A stretch of 64,000 nt of DNA from Gymnothorax reevesii. Taxonomy: Eukaryota; Chordata; Actinopteri; Anguilliformes; Muraenidae. Positions 55,836 through 64,000 of the stretch are shown here, in pieces. The stretch covers positions 65,057,876 to 65,121,875 of the forward strand of contig CM056576.1 in NCBI GenBank assembly GCA_029721435.1, written 5' to 3'. The position numbers were made by a program, and so were the translations under genes. Each line of letters starts with the position of its first letter. Position 1 is the first letter of the stretch. The notes under the pieces were generated by a model. It made no database searches and was not told where the DNA came from. It was given only the letters and a program-made list of their open reading frames with translations.

Positions 55836-56897
55836 CAGAGCTGTCAAACTCACTTTAGTTCAGGGGCCTCATACGGCCCAATTTTATCTCAAGTGGGCCG
55901 GACCAGTAAAATCCTAGTGTAATAACCTATAAATTATGACAACTCCAAATCTTTCCATTTTTTCGCACAAAGAAGTACAATTACATTCTGAAAATGTTCA
56001 CATTTAATGAACTACCTTTTTACAAAACCTCTTATGAACCTGAAAGTTCTTTAGAAATGTAAGTGCAATTTCATCAATATTATTCCTCAGTTTACAATTT
56101 GCAAATGTGCATTAGAACTTACAGATTACAGTAGACGTACAATGGCAAAAAACATTTAGTCACAGGTATCTGGAACTGAACAATATGGTATTTTACTTAA
56201 TGAATAAAACAACTAGTCAAGATCAACAATGGTTTGCCCTTTTTCTCCATATACTGTCCAGTTTCCTCTCGTAGATCACAGAAAAACGCCTCAGCACGGC
56301 ACCTCGGCTTAACCACCTTACCTCAGTGTGGTATGGCAGTCCATAGGTAATGTCTTTATCACTGAGAAGGCTGTCAATCTGACGGTGATTTAAACCTCTG
56401 GCTCGAATGAAATTAATCGTTTGGACTACCACTTCCATGACGAGATCCATTTTTAACGACTTGCAACACAATGCCTCCGAGTGCAAAATACAGTGACATG
56501 TCCAAAAATTATGTCCTCCATTTGCAGCCTGTACTTTCTCTCGAATTTTGTCATAAAACCTGCTTTTTTCCCCGAGCATTGATGGCGCGCCATCTGTAGC
56601 CTGGCTGACAGCGCGGGCCCAGTCCACTCTAACCCTGTCCAGCCCTCCAATGAGAGAGTTGAAAATGTTGACCGCTGTTGTGGTGTCCATCATAGGCACC
56701 AACTCAAGGAACTTCTTGGTGACGGTCAAAGTCTCATCAACACCACGAACAATCAAAGCTGCAAGCAGCGTTGGACGGGTCCTCGCCCACCCGCGCACGT
56801 TGAAACGGGGGCGAGACGCATTCGAGTGCCGTCGAGGATCGTCATTCGTTGGACAGTACGAGACTGAGGTACATGTTTTATGTTGAGTTGAGTGCAA
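55836..56897 (-). mobile_element. hAT element 3' part (transposase fragment plus end)
   Basis: It starts with CAGAGCTGTCAAACTCACTT, the end type of a large hAT family in vertebrates, next to the tandem array. About 390 bp of 3' non-coding text (GGGCCTCATACGGCCC, GTGGGCCGGACCAGTAAAA) precede the coding region. The opposite end was not found, so the copy is truncated in the transposase. Confidence 0.75.
56223..56770 (-). pseudogene. hAT transposase fragment (GTF2IRD2/ZBED5-like)
   Basis: The minus frame gives VDETLTVTKKFLELVPMMD, then WARAVSQATDGAPSMLGEKS (catalytic Asp block with Thr-Asp-Gly-Ala-Pro). NFWTCHCILHSEALCCKSLK (the Cys/His block), RARGLNHRQIDSLL and PYHTEVRWLSRGAVLRRF follow. These are the central blocks of hAT transposases of the type domesticated in GTF2IRD2, ZBED5 and FAM200. 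The zf-BED start and the C-terminal dimerisation region are absent. A run of about 40 unrelated residues heads the open frame. Confidence 0.88.
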
Positions 56898-57164
56898 ACC
56901 CCTTTACTGAAAGAGATTTTTCTTTTGTAAAATGGAGCTTTGACTCATGCGACAATTCCTTATACGTGTCAATTTTAAGTTTGAAAGGATGAAAAGAACA
57001 CGGAAAACAAGTCTCTAAGTTGTCAACACCCATGTTTAGCCGACTATTTCCATGTGCCTTATTGGACATTTATACATACACAAGATGGTGAAGTTATTCT
57101 TCTGTTTTCGCTTTGGTTCAGCCCATATGTCGTCCACTCTAGTTTTCTTATATCTGTATGGTAC

Positions 57165-57393
57165 AAAGTATTAAAATCAGGGGTGCTAATAATTGTGGCA
57201 CACATGATTTGATGTAAAAGAATTCTTTCTTAATGTGGGATTTTTTTCCTTACTGAATAAATGCACTTGAATTCAAGGTTGGATTTTCCTCTTTTCGTCA
57301 TCGTGGTCCTATATTATTTAGAAAAAAACTGAATTTATTAGAAGCTAAAGAACACATCTTCCCTAGGGGTCCCAATAATTATGGAGGGCAGTG
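57165..57393 (+). mobile_element. 3' end fragment of a Tc1-like element (family 8)
   Basis: It ends CCCAATAATTATGGAGGGCA plus GTG at 57393 before TA, the inverse of the end type TACAGTGCCCTCCAT. An inner copy, GGGTGCTAATAATTGTGGCA at about 57181-57200, is the inner direct repeat of an IR/DR Tc1. No transposase is left. Confidence 0.65.
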
Positions 57394-57755
57394 TAACTGA
57401 TGTTTTAGAGTTGTCACAATAACAATATAAATATACAGAACTGTTATAGTTAAAATAATGTTGGGAAACGTATAATAATTAAATGATTATGGTAGAACAA
57501 TGAAGCTTAGGTTTAAGTATGATAGTATTATGGAGCGAAAGAATATTTAAATAAGAGTAAGGTTACCATTGTCTAACCTACTATAAAATGCATAAAAAAT
57601 AAAATTAAGCTCTTTATTTTTTATGTAATGTGAGTGTTTTTTTTTTGCATGTAATGGTAAGATGACTTTCACTATTTTATACTTTTTTAATGTAGCCCAT
57701 TTTCTGTAAACCGTCTTTATTTAGAATTTGAATGCAAGCTGAATTTGAATTCAAG
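57394..57755. other. AT-rich upstream region; no gene seen
   Basis: It lies between the Tc1 end and the promoter of the next gene. Only AT-rich text and T-tracts. Confidence 0.4.
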
Positions 57756-57760
57756 GCGGG

Positions 57761-57840
57761 ATCGCGCCAAAAACCTCCCGTTATTCGGTTACGCATTATG
57801 ACGTCCTGCCAATATAAAAACCGCCAACTGTCAGTTTCAC
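57761..57840 (+). promoter_or_regulatory. TATA promoter with E2F-, CRE- and CCAAT-like sites
   Basis: In order: GCGCCAAAA (57765-57773, E2F-like), TGACGTC (57799-57805, ATF/CREB core), CCAAT (57809-57813) and TATAAAA (57813-57819). Initiation would be expected at about 57840-57850. The close spacing and order are those of a real RNA polymerase II promoter. The site combination is common in growth-regulated genes (inference). Confidence 0.6.
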
Positions 57841-57844
57841 AAAG

Positions 57845-58055
57845 GGGTGTCTTTTCAGTCGGGCGGCGCTTACTAATATCACCTCCAATAAGTAAGCTGA
57901 GAAAAATGGATCACGTGAATGCTGCGGACAACTCGGACTCATGGAGCGCACGGCTGCCAAGCAACTGCCAATCGGTTTTCACCGTTCACTAATGAGAGTC
58001 GTCAAAAAGACTCGACTCGTTCGCGAACGTCACAACTTCAGTCTTCAGGGAAAAG
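57845..58055 (+). other. Putative 5' exon (non-coding leader or alternative N-terminus)
   Basis: It ends in GGGAAAAG at 58055 before a strong GTGAGC donor. Joined to the acceptor at 58236 it would place AAAAG directly before ATGGC, an excellent Kozak context for the 114-residue frame. Two upstream ATGs are in the exon, one with a 28-residue frame and one (57941) that stays open to the donor but joins out of frame. Confidence 0.5.
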
Positions 58056-58236
58056 GTGAGCTGGATTTATTTTTCTCCCGTTATTTTTTACGAATGACTA
58101 CATTTGTGCAGCAATTTTTTTGTTGTGTGTGTGTTAAAGTGTGATGATTTAGTACACTTGTTTGAATATTGCGGGACCGGCAGGATATTTCATTTAGGGG
58201 TGTTAAGTATTGTTTATTTTTTTCCTTTTTTATGAG

Positions 58237-59910
58237 ATGGCTGCATGCTCGCCGCAGAAGAGTGCCGAGGCGGAGGAGCTTCGGCGTGCGTTGCAACGGT
58301 TGGCAGTAAGTGCTTTGTGAGATACATTTGTTTGTTTATTTATATTTTGAGTGTAAAATTGTTGTAGCTTCGGTTAGTGTTGTTTGGAAACATTGGTGTC
58401 GCTGTTAAACTTTTTTCTGGCTGTAGGCATGATGCCTTTCAGGCACACAGTAGGCCTGTCTTAGGCCAATGAATTTTCGTCTTTGTCATAAATTTGTGTA
58501 ATTTTCTCAAATAGTCATTAAACCAGTTAATGTCAAACCATTTACTTGATCATCAATAATTGTTTATTCAAAGGAGCGCTTTTAATAAAGGCCCTTGCGA
58601 TAATTCGTTCAGGGCATGGGCGGATTTTGCGCGGCATTTTGTGCGGATCCCCCTTATTTCTGCAGAGTTTTTGAAGAAATTATTTTTTGCATATTACATG
58701 CAGGGCTTTCACCTCGAAAATTTGACTTGGCGGAAAAATGAAATTACCGGGGTGTCGTCCAAATTAATTAGTTGCCTCCTGACGCACTTTGTGTAGGTCA
58801 GATGTGTGTAGTAACAAACAGCAGTCAACTTTTTTTTTCTTCTTTTTTTGAGTAGTTGTACTTTACTTGCGTTTAGACTTTTACGTTTAGTCTACTGCAT
58901 TTAAGATAAAAAGTATACTTCAACTTCGTTATGTTGACACTGGTTATTTTGTTACTCGTTTGAAATTAGAAGTAGATTTGGCGTGCTCAAGAACAACGGT
59001 GCTCCGCAGGGTATAGTTGTTGATGCCAGTGGACATGGAAATTTATGCACGCAGTTACAGTATTCTATCACTAGACGGCACACCAGAATCAGTTATTGAA
59101 TATTCACTAGCTCTGTTTTTGATATTTGGCAAAACACTGATTATGTTCTCATTCCATTTTGTGTGAGGAACCTGGAGAGAAGATGTTACTCAAAATGTAA
59201 AAAGAAGTCACCAACTTGACTTTGACACATTCGGACAAATAGCTGTATTATTTATTGTAATGTGTACTTCTGTAGTTGTTTACTAGTGTAAATATTTATA
59301 GGAATAATTGCTGTTTCATATCTTCATACAAGTGATATGCGTCTTCTTGTTTTTGTATTTCAGTACCAAATTGCAAATGAGGTAGTGCCACGCTGTGACC
59401 TCCATAGGGAGGCCGTAGCAGTCTTTGCCAGGACCCTGGAGCTCCAGGCAAAGTCGGAGAGGCTGCTACGTTCCTCCCAGCAGAAGGGTGCCCTCCTCCT
59501 GAGGGAAATTCAGGAGCTCAGGAGGATGGTGGCAGACCTTAAGGAGGAGAAGGAGGTTGCAGCTGCGACCGTAGCATGTAATAAAGATGGTAAATGTCTT
59601 TCGTAATTGAATCAGTGTTATTAAACATGTCCTCTTCAAACAATTTTATGAAAATACTTCACCAAAGATAGATTAAATGTTATTATTTTGAAGTGTATCA
59701 TTTATATACCATTAATTTTCATTAGCAAGTCTGATTAAAGTTTGTCAGAATTTTTGAATGAAGGTGTAAAAATAATTTGTGGTAATATGTTTGGGTATGC
59801 TAGCATTATAATGTTTGGAGAAAAACTCATTGTTTGCATTAATTCTTATTTTATTTTCAGAGTACTGTGATGCTTCAACGGGGATGGAGGAGGAGAAGGA
59901 TGACGACTAG
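58237..59910 (+). CDS. Unidentified three-exon gene, 114-residue coiled-coil protein
   Basis: Coding exons: 58237-58305 (donor GTAAGT), 59364-59589 (acceptor TTGTATTTCAG, donor GTAAAT) and 59861-59910 (acceptor TTATTTTCAG, stop TAG). The lengths 69, 226 and 50 sum to 115 codons with matching phases 0 and 1. The protein begins MAACSPQKSAEAEELRRALQ. The middle is strongly helical with heptad-like Leu spacing (VFARTLELQAKSERLL, then LLREIQELRRMVADLKEEKE). The tail is acidic (EEEKDDD). No signal peptide or membrane segment. I do not recognise the family; it could be a small complex subunit or a transposon-derived coiled-coil. A hAT fragment (copy D) sits in the first coding intron. The promoter and poly(A) signal in the same orientation support a live gene. 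Confidence 0.65.
58701..59110 (-). mobile_element. hAT-type element fragment with shared repeat, copy D (inverted)
   Basis: One end is CAGGGCTTTCACC (58701-58713). On the minus strand the text runs through CAAAGTGCGTCAGG and the A-tract to AAGTATACTT, GTGCCGTCTAGTGATA and CTGATTCTGG, the same order as copies B and C. The second end was not found. It lies in the intron of the gene at 58237-59910. Confidence 0.75.
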
Positions 59911-59963
59911 TTTTTAATTTTTTTTACATTTTTTGGATTCATTATGAAAATGTATATGGTTTT

Positions 59964-59969
59964 AATAAA
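59964..59969 (+). promoter_or_regulatory. Poly(A) signal of the unidentified gene
   Basis: AATAAA lies 54 bases after the stop and is followed by GTGGTTTGTTTTCTG, a GT-rich element. Confidence 0.7.
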
Positions 59970-60273
59970 GATGTTGAAACTTTCCTGTGGTTTGTTTTCT
60001 GAATATGATTTGGGTTTTAATATAGTTAAAGCGGACATGAAACAGCCCAGTTTTTGCGAGTTTTGTACAGACTTAAGTGTGTTGTAACTTATTTGAGAAA
60101 AAATTTGACAAAAAAACGAATACACGTTAAAATAAAACAGATTTATGTTTGGTACTGATGTAAGCTTTCGTTCTGGCTCGCCGCCATATTGCTGTCGCAC
60201 CTCTGGTGACGTCATGAGGTTGGCTGGTTGGAGATTCGAGATAGTCACAGGCGTACGTTTCACCGAGTTAAAC

Positions 60274-60636
60274 ATGTCAGAAGACGAGGCTGAACGGTAT
60301 TTTGAGGGGATCCAAAGAAACCCAATGGCTTATGCCTTCGAGCCAGTGAGGAGGAGAGAAAGGATGGACAATATTTCATCTGAGGAGCAGCCGTCGAGTG
60401 TGGAGAGGGTGGGTAACACAACCTGGTGTCTGTGGTCACTGCACTGGAATGCCGACCGCAAGCGAGTCCATCTGCTGTCGGGAGGTGAACGTGGATCACT
60501 TGCGCGGGGATATGCAGTGCATAACCCTGTCCCGCACCTACCAGATGCTCTGCTGTGAGAGGGAGGTATTGGAAATTCCCATGCTCTCCCTTCGCGAAGA
60601 CCGTGCGGACACTCTGGAGCGGCCCATCAACAGCAG
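60274..60636 (+). pseudogene. P2X7-type intracellular-like zinc domain exon, frameshifted
   Basis: ATG at 60274 begins MSEDEAERYFEGIQRNPMAY, then AFEPVRRRER and an acidic linker before VGNTTWC. The next residues, CGHCTGMP, TASESICCREV and YQMLCCEREVLEI, continue in another frame, so a small indel lies near 60437. The WCxCGxC/CCxE cysteine set is that of the P2X7 cytoplasmic ballast-like domain seen in many fish and invertebrate proteins. A GTATTT donor ends the exon at 60636, and a weak next exon may start at 60976 after TTTCGCAG. In receptors this domain lies C-terminal of the channel. Here it starts a protein and no channel is present. Confidence 0.7.
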
Positions 60637-61989
60637 GTATTTTAACCTTACCTAACGATAGCTGCTTAGCATGTAGGCTAAAACGAGGCAGACTGACGTT
60701 TGAAACTTCGGTATGGATGAAAAAGTCTACTTTCGCTTAGTTACTAATACAAGTCGCTGTTAGGCTGATAAAAGCACTTATTTCAGTTTGGAAGCTGGTG
60801 CATAAAGTATATAAAGTTGACTTTGACTAGTCCGGCTAGTTAGCATGCTTATGATATCGTCAATTTGTTAGCTAGCTACTGCAGGCTGAGATGGGCACTA
60901 TTTTGAGTTGCAACTTGCCAGTTAGTTTCAGAGGAAGGATGGACTCATACTAATACAATGTTTTCTTTTCGCAGGAATGTTCCCAGGACAAGCCCTGACT
61001 GCTTTCCTTCCTCATGGACCACAGTGAATCCGTGTAGGTTTATACAAATATTTTGGAATAATAAAAGTTTTTCCAAATGAAGGTGTTGTGGATTTTGTGA
61101 AAACCTTTTGCACTTAAGATGCTAAATTTTATTTTTCTTTGTGCCACATCACTGCCATGCTTTAACAGCTATCACTACAGTTTGTATGAATCATGCACAG
61201 CTTGCGTTATTGACAGCAAACTGTTAACAGTAATGAAAGATATGTGAGGTGTAGTGCACCTTATTCAAGCTGATGGGTATTTCGGTCAAAATAAGAGCGC
61301 TAGCTAACGTTAGAACAAAAGGGTGTACCGTAATCTTAAATTGACCGACTGAAATATGTTGGACAGTAGCTGTCATTACGATAATGACCTGGTGCAAAAG
61401 TAAATAAAGGCCTGCAGCGAATAGCCGCCTGGTTCTTATAATCGCCCGGGGTCCAAGTCGATTTTGCATATTAAACGTCCGGGCGATGAATTGATGAAAT
61501 ACGGTAGCTGTGATTTTTTTTTCTTTTCTTTAATTTAACCACATTATTTGAATGGAACTCCAATACCAGTTACTGCTATGAGTGGATTATCACTTCCTAC
61601 TTGAGGGGGAAAAGCCCAAATGAAAATGGACGGAGACTGTAAGGTGAAGAAAATGTTTGATTTCTACAGAGATGCTGGTGAATATTAGAGTCCCTGTGCT
61701 GCCAAGGTAAGAAAGCTGAGCTGTTGAACTTGTTTATGGTTGTAGAGAAGTGCACATATCGTGATGAACGGATACGGATGTGATGAGATTATTTTGTTGC
61801 TAGGTTATTAACGACTAGATTGCTGAGCTTTGACTGGAAAACAGTACCACAGCCCTGATGTTATAAAGACGTTTATATTCTCAAAGATAGTGCTGATTTT
61901 ATTTTCTGGTCATCTCAACCTTGCAGGTCGTACCCCTCTCTGCTCGGCCAGATGGGCGCGCCGTTGCGCTCTTTCACTACGGAGCACAG

Positions 61990-62375
61990 CTACTTTTTTT
62001 TTAGTTGACTGGGTGGGACGGCCGGTACACCCGAACTCATAAGAGGAAAAGTCGAACACAGAGGGAGCAGCTTCGGACTTGAGTTTGTTGGATCATCGAA
62101 CCAGGTTGCTGGACTCAAAAAACCTCTCCTCCACATAGTCCTCCTCAACAAAATGCTCACTACAAACCCTAGCTTCACGGCTAACTGGAGGATTCTCTCG
62201 TTTCAGTGCAGCTAGCCAACGAACGAAGAACCACTTGCCTCAGAAGAGGCAAAGCATGAAAGTGGACAATCTTTCCTTGATTTTTAGCCGTATAAAATTC
62301 GTTGCTGCATCCAGGGGCGATGCAAAAGTGACCACCCTTGCATCGTTTTTTAGTTTGAGGTTCCTTATTCTCCAT
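61990..62375 (-). pseudogene. THAP domain exon, frameshifted
   Basis: The start is near 62375 (MENKEPQTKKRCKGG). It then shows HFCIAPGCSNEFYTAKNQGK with Cys-x4-Cys and IVHFHALPL. After a frameshift near 62220, RWLAALKRENPPVSREARV and CSEHFVEEDYVEERFF complete the C2CH zinc set (Cys-x2-His) with the conserved Trp and Pro. THAP domains bind transposon ends in P, Kolobok and related elements. No nuclease domain follows, and a stop lies near 62090. Confidence 0.8.
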
Positions 62376-62620
62376 CGAGTCAGTGCTGTCATAAGTTTCT
62401 CCAATGCAAGCTGATAAAGGAGCTCCAAGCCAACCAACCACGTGACGTCATATTCTATGCGCCACAAGATGGCGCCACACTGGTTTGAAAAATGAAATTT
62501 AGATTGCTTTTTATTTTAGTCCAGGTTCACTGACAGTGTTGAAACTGTAATTAATTTTTAGAGTGGGAACCGAACTTGTAAAATATGTTAACTGCTTCTG
62601 GTGTTTCATGTCCACTTTAA

Positions 62621-64000
62621 GAAAAGTAAGTGGGGAATTGGGTATACAGTCTGCTTGCAATTTCACATATAAACATATATTCATATCTTGTAGAAGATTG
62701 TTGCTTTTCTCAAAAAAAAAAAAAGGGCTACAAACATCTCGGAACCCAGCTATCAACATTAATGAAAGCACTGAAGTGCAATTGTGCTGAACGGAGATGA
62801 TGCGCATGTGTACTACGTTTACATCCGCCTCTCGTTGTATAACGAAAAGTATGCGGAAGACTACTGGCCCAACTAGCAAGTGGCTGTGTACACTGCTGGA
62901 AGCGCTATAGCTTTGACCAGAGCAGTACACATGCTTGTACTCACTCAGCAACCTGTGGTGCTTTGCTGTACATATTTTTTTTTTTACCTCCGTCCCCCGC
63001 TGAGTACGTGACAGCATTTTCAGGACAAACAGACGCTCCAGAGGTGAGATGTGACTTAACAGACACATAGACCCAACTACAGTAACCCTCGCTGCGCATG
63101 CGCCGAGGGTTAATTAACTAGGCTAAAAATAAGAGAACACACATATGCAAAACCACACACACTCAAGCAATATGAAGCCCCTTGCCGTCAGAACATAAAA
63201 CCAAAATCAGACTGCCCATATTTGATGCATTGATTTATTACTCCTTACTCCAATTGAAAACTGGAAGTTACCAGATACTTTACCTACCACATTTCCCCTT
63301 AATGCACACATAATGGCCGACAGCTTTCAGTTTCAGTGACAGAACAATGGGAGGCAGGGGCGAGCTACCGCTTTTGTTTGAATTCGAATGTCAACAGAAG
63401 TGACGTCTTCAAAATTTAATTTGAATGTCAACAAGAAGTGACGTCTACAAACTTGAATTTGAATGTCAACAAGAAGTGACTTCTACAAACTTGCAGAGTG
63501 CAGCATTAAGTACCGTCCCATCCGTGCCTTAACGGAAGCAGAAAAGTGACCAATATTCCGTTGGCGGCGATTCATCGAATTTAATGGATATCAGTAAATA
63601 GTCCTAACACCACTTAGGCTACTCCCACCCAACCGAACAAACTATAACCCAGAAAGAAGGCTTGGTAGCAAGTAGAATTTAATTGCTAGTTATGCCTACT
63701 ATACTTGTTAAATACAAACAAAGGTGCCCACCATCTAGATTGCTTGGCCAGAACATTTGTATATACTAAATGTATACTAAACTTCATACAAATAAAACCT
63801 CTGAAATAAATCAGCGCATTATTTAAAATGGTTCCGGAAATAATCGAGAAATTCCATACTGGCTACACAATACTTTCTCCGGTAATTATTTTGCTACATA
63901 GATCGCCAAAAAGCTAACTTACCAACACATCAAACAAGTCACTTAGCAGCTGAAACAGATTCAATTCTCTTCAAGCCTTTGTTAGACGGGATAAAATCAA
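62621..64000. other. No gene identified
   Basis: A 185-residue minus frame (62511-63068) starts MCLLSHISPLERLFVLKMLS; it overlaps the Kolobok end and resembles nothing I can name. AT-rich text and a minisatellite (below) make up the rest. Confidence 0.35.
63381..63493 (+). repeat. Three-copy 38-bp minisatellite with CRE-like cores
   Basis: Units start at 63381 (37 bp), 63418 and 63456. Each reads AATTYGAATGTCAACA, then GAAGTGACGTCT in the first two and GAAGTGACTTCT in the third. The perfect TGACGTC core is in two of three units. Confidence 0.85.

Larger units (their letters stand above)
60030..62616. mobile_element. TTAA-flanked Kolobok-like DNA transposon, non-autonomous
   Basis: The inverted ends AGCGGACATGAAAC (60030-60043) and GTTTCATGTCCACT (62603-62616) differ at one base and are flanked by TTAA on both sides (60026-60029, 62617-62620). 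A TTAA duplication, AG-starting ends and a THAP-domain ORF fit the Kolobok superfamily; piggyBac also uses TTAA but carries no THAP. Two degraded genes face each other: a P2X7-like domain ORF (+) and a THAP ORF (-). The nuclease domain is missing. Confidence 0.75.

Noticed and set aside
56223..56897. Host GTF2IRD2- or ZBED5-like gene
   Set aside because: The frame is a central fragment only, sits beside a hAT end, and its first ~40 residues are unrelated read-through.
60274..60636. P2X7 purinoceptor gene
   Set aside because: Only the intracellular zinc domain is present, at the start of a frame and inside a transposon; no channel segments occur.

Overview
The window reads as vertebrate nuclear DNA, most probably from a teleost fish. 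It has spliced vertebrate-style genes and about a dozen decayed Tc1/mariner copies from several families. It also holds several hAT-type elements, a PIF/Harbinger derivative, a TTAA-flanked Kolobok-like element, a CR1-type LINE, a second LINE, one Copia and one Ty3/gypsy retrotransposon, and SINEs. Nothing bacterial or viral was seen. All calls were made by eye from translations, terminal repeats and target-site duplications, without a database search.

Layout. 0.27-1.44 kb: Harbinger-like element with a broken SANT/Myb protein. 2.3-3.6 kb: Tc1 remnant and a small hAT MITE. 5.40-5.51 kb: last coding exon of rps6kc1, the only host exon I can name. 7-12.4 kb: Tc1 end, SINE, and a hAT element with a Tc1 inside it. 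15.3-16.7 kb: Tc1 fragments nested in one another. 17.3-18.1 kb: young 376-bp tandem duplication. 20.1-27.4 kb: gypsy-like LTR element in minus orientation with integrase ahead of reverse transcriptase (Gmr1-type order), carrying a 3.1-kb hAT insertion. 29.5-33.7 kb: three Tc1 copies in a row, the second joined to a SINE. 35.4-39.6 kb: CR1-type LINE (minus) with a hAT insertion. 41.1-42.7 kb: near full-length Tc1. 47.1-55.84 kb: a five-layer nest (tandem repeat > LINE > hAT > Copia > SINE-like repeat). 55.84-56.9 kb: hAT transposase fragment. 57.76-59.97 kb: compact gene of unknown identity. 60.03-62.62 kb: TTAA element with a P2X7-type domain ORF and a THAP ORF facing each other.

Almost all coding capacity belongs to dead or non-autonomous transposons, and the insertion junctions give relative ages. 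Two things look functional. One is the rps6kc1 terminal exon with its poly(A) signal. The other is the gene at 57.8-60.0 kb, whose three coding exons join in frame into a 114-residue coiled-coil protein, with a TATA/CCAAT/CRE/E2F-like promoter and a poly(A) signal. Its function is not recognised and it is the best candidate for something undescribed. Most of the rest is intron or intergenic DNA in which I see no gene.
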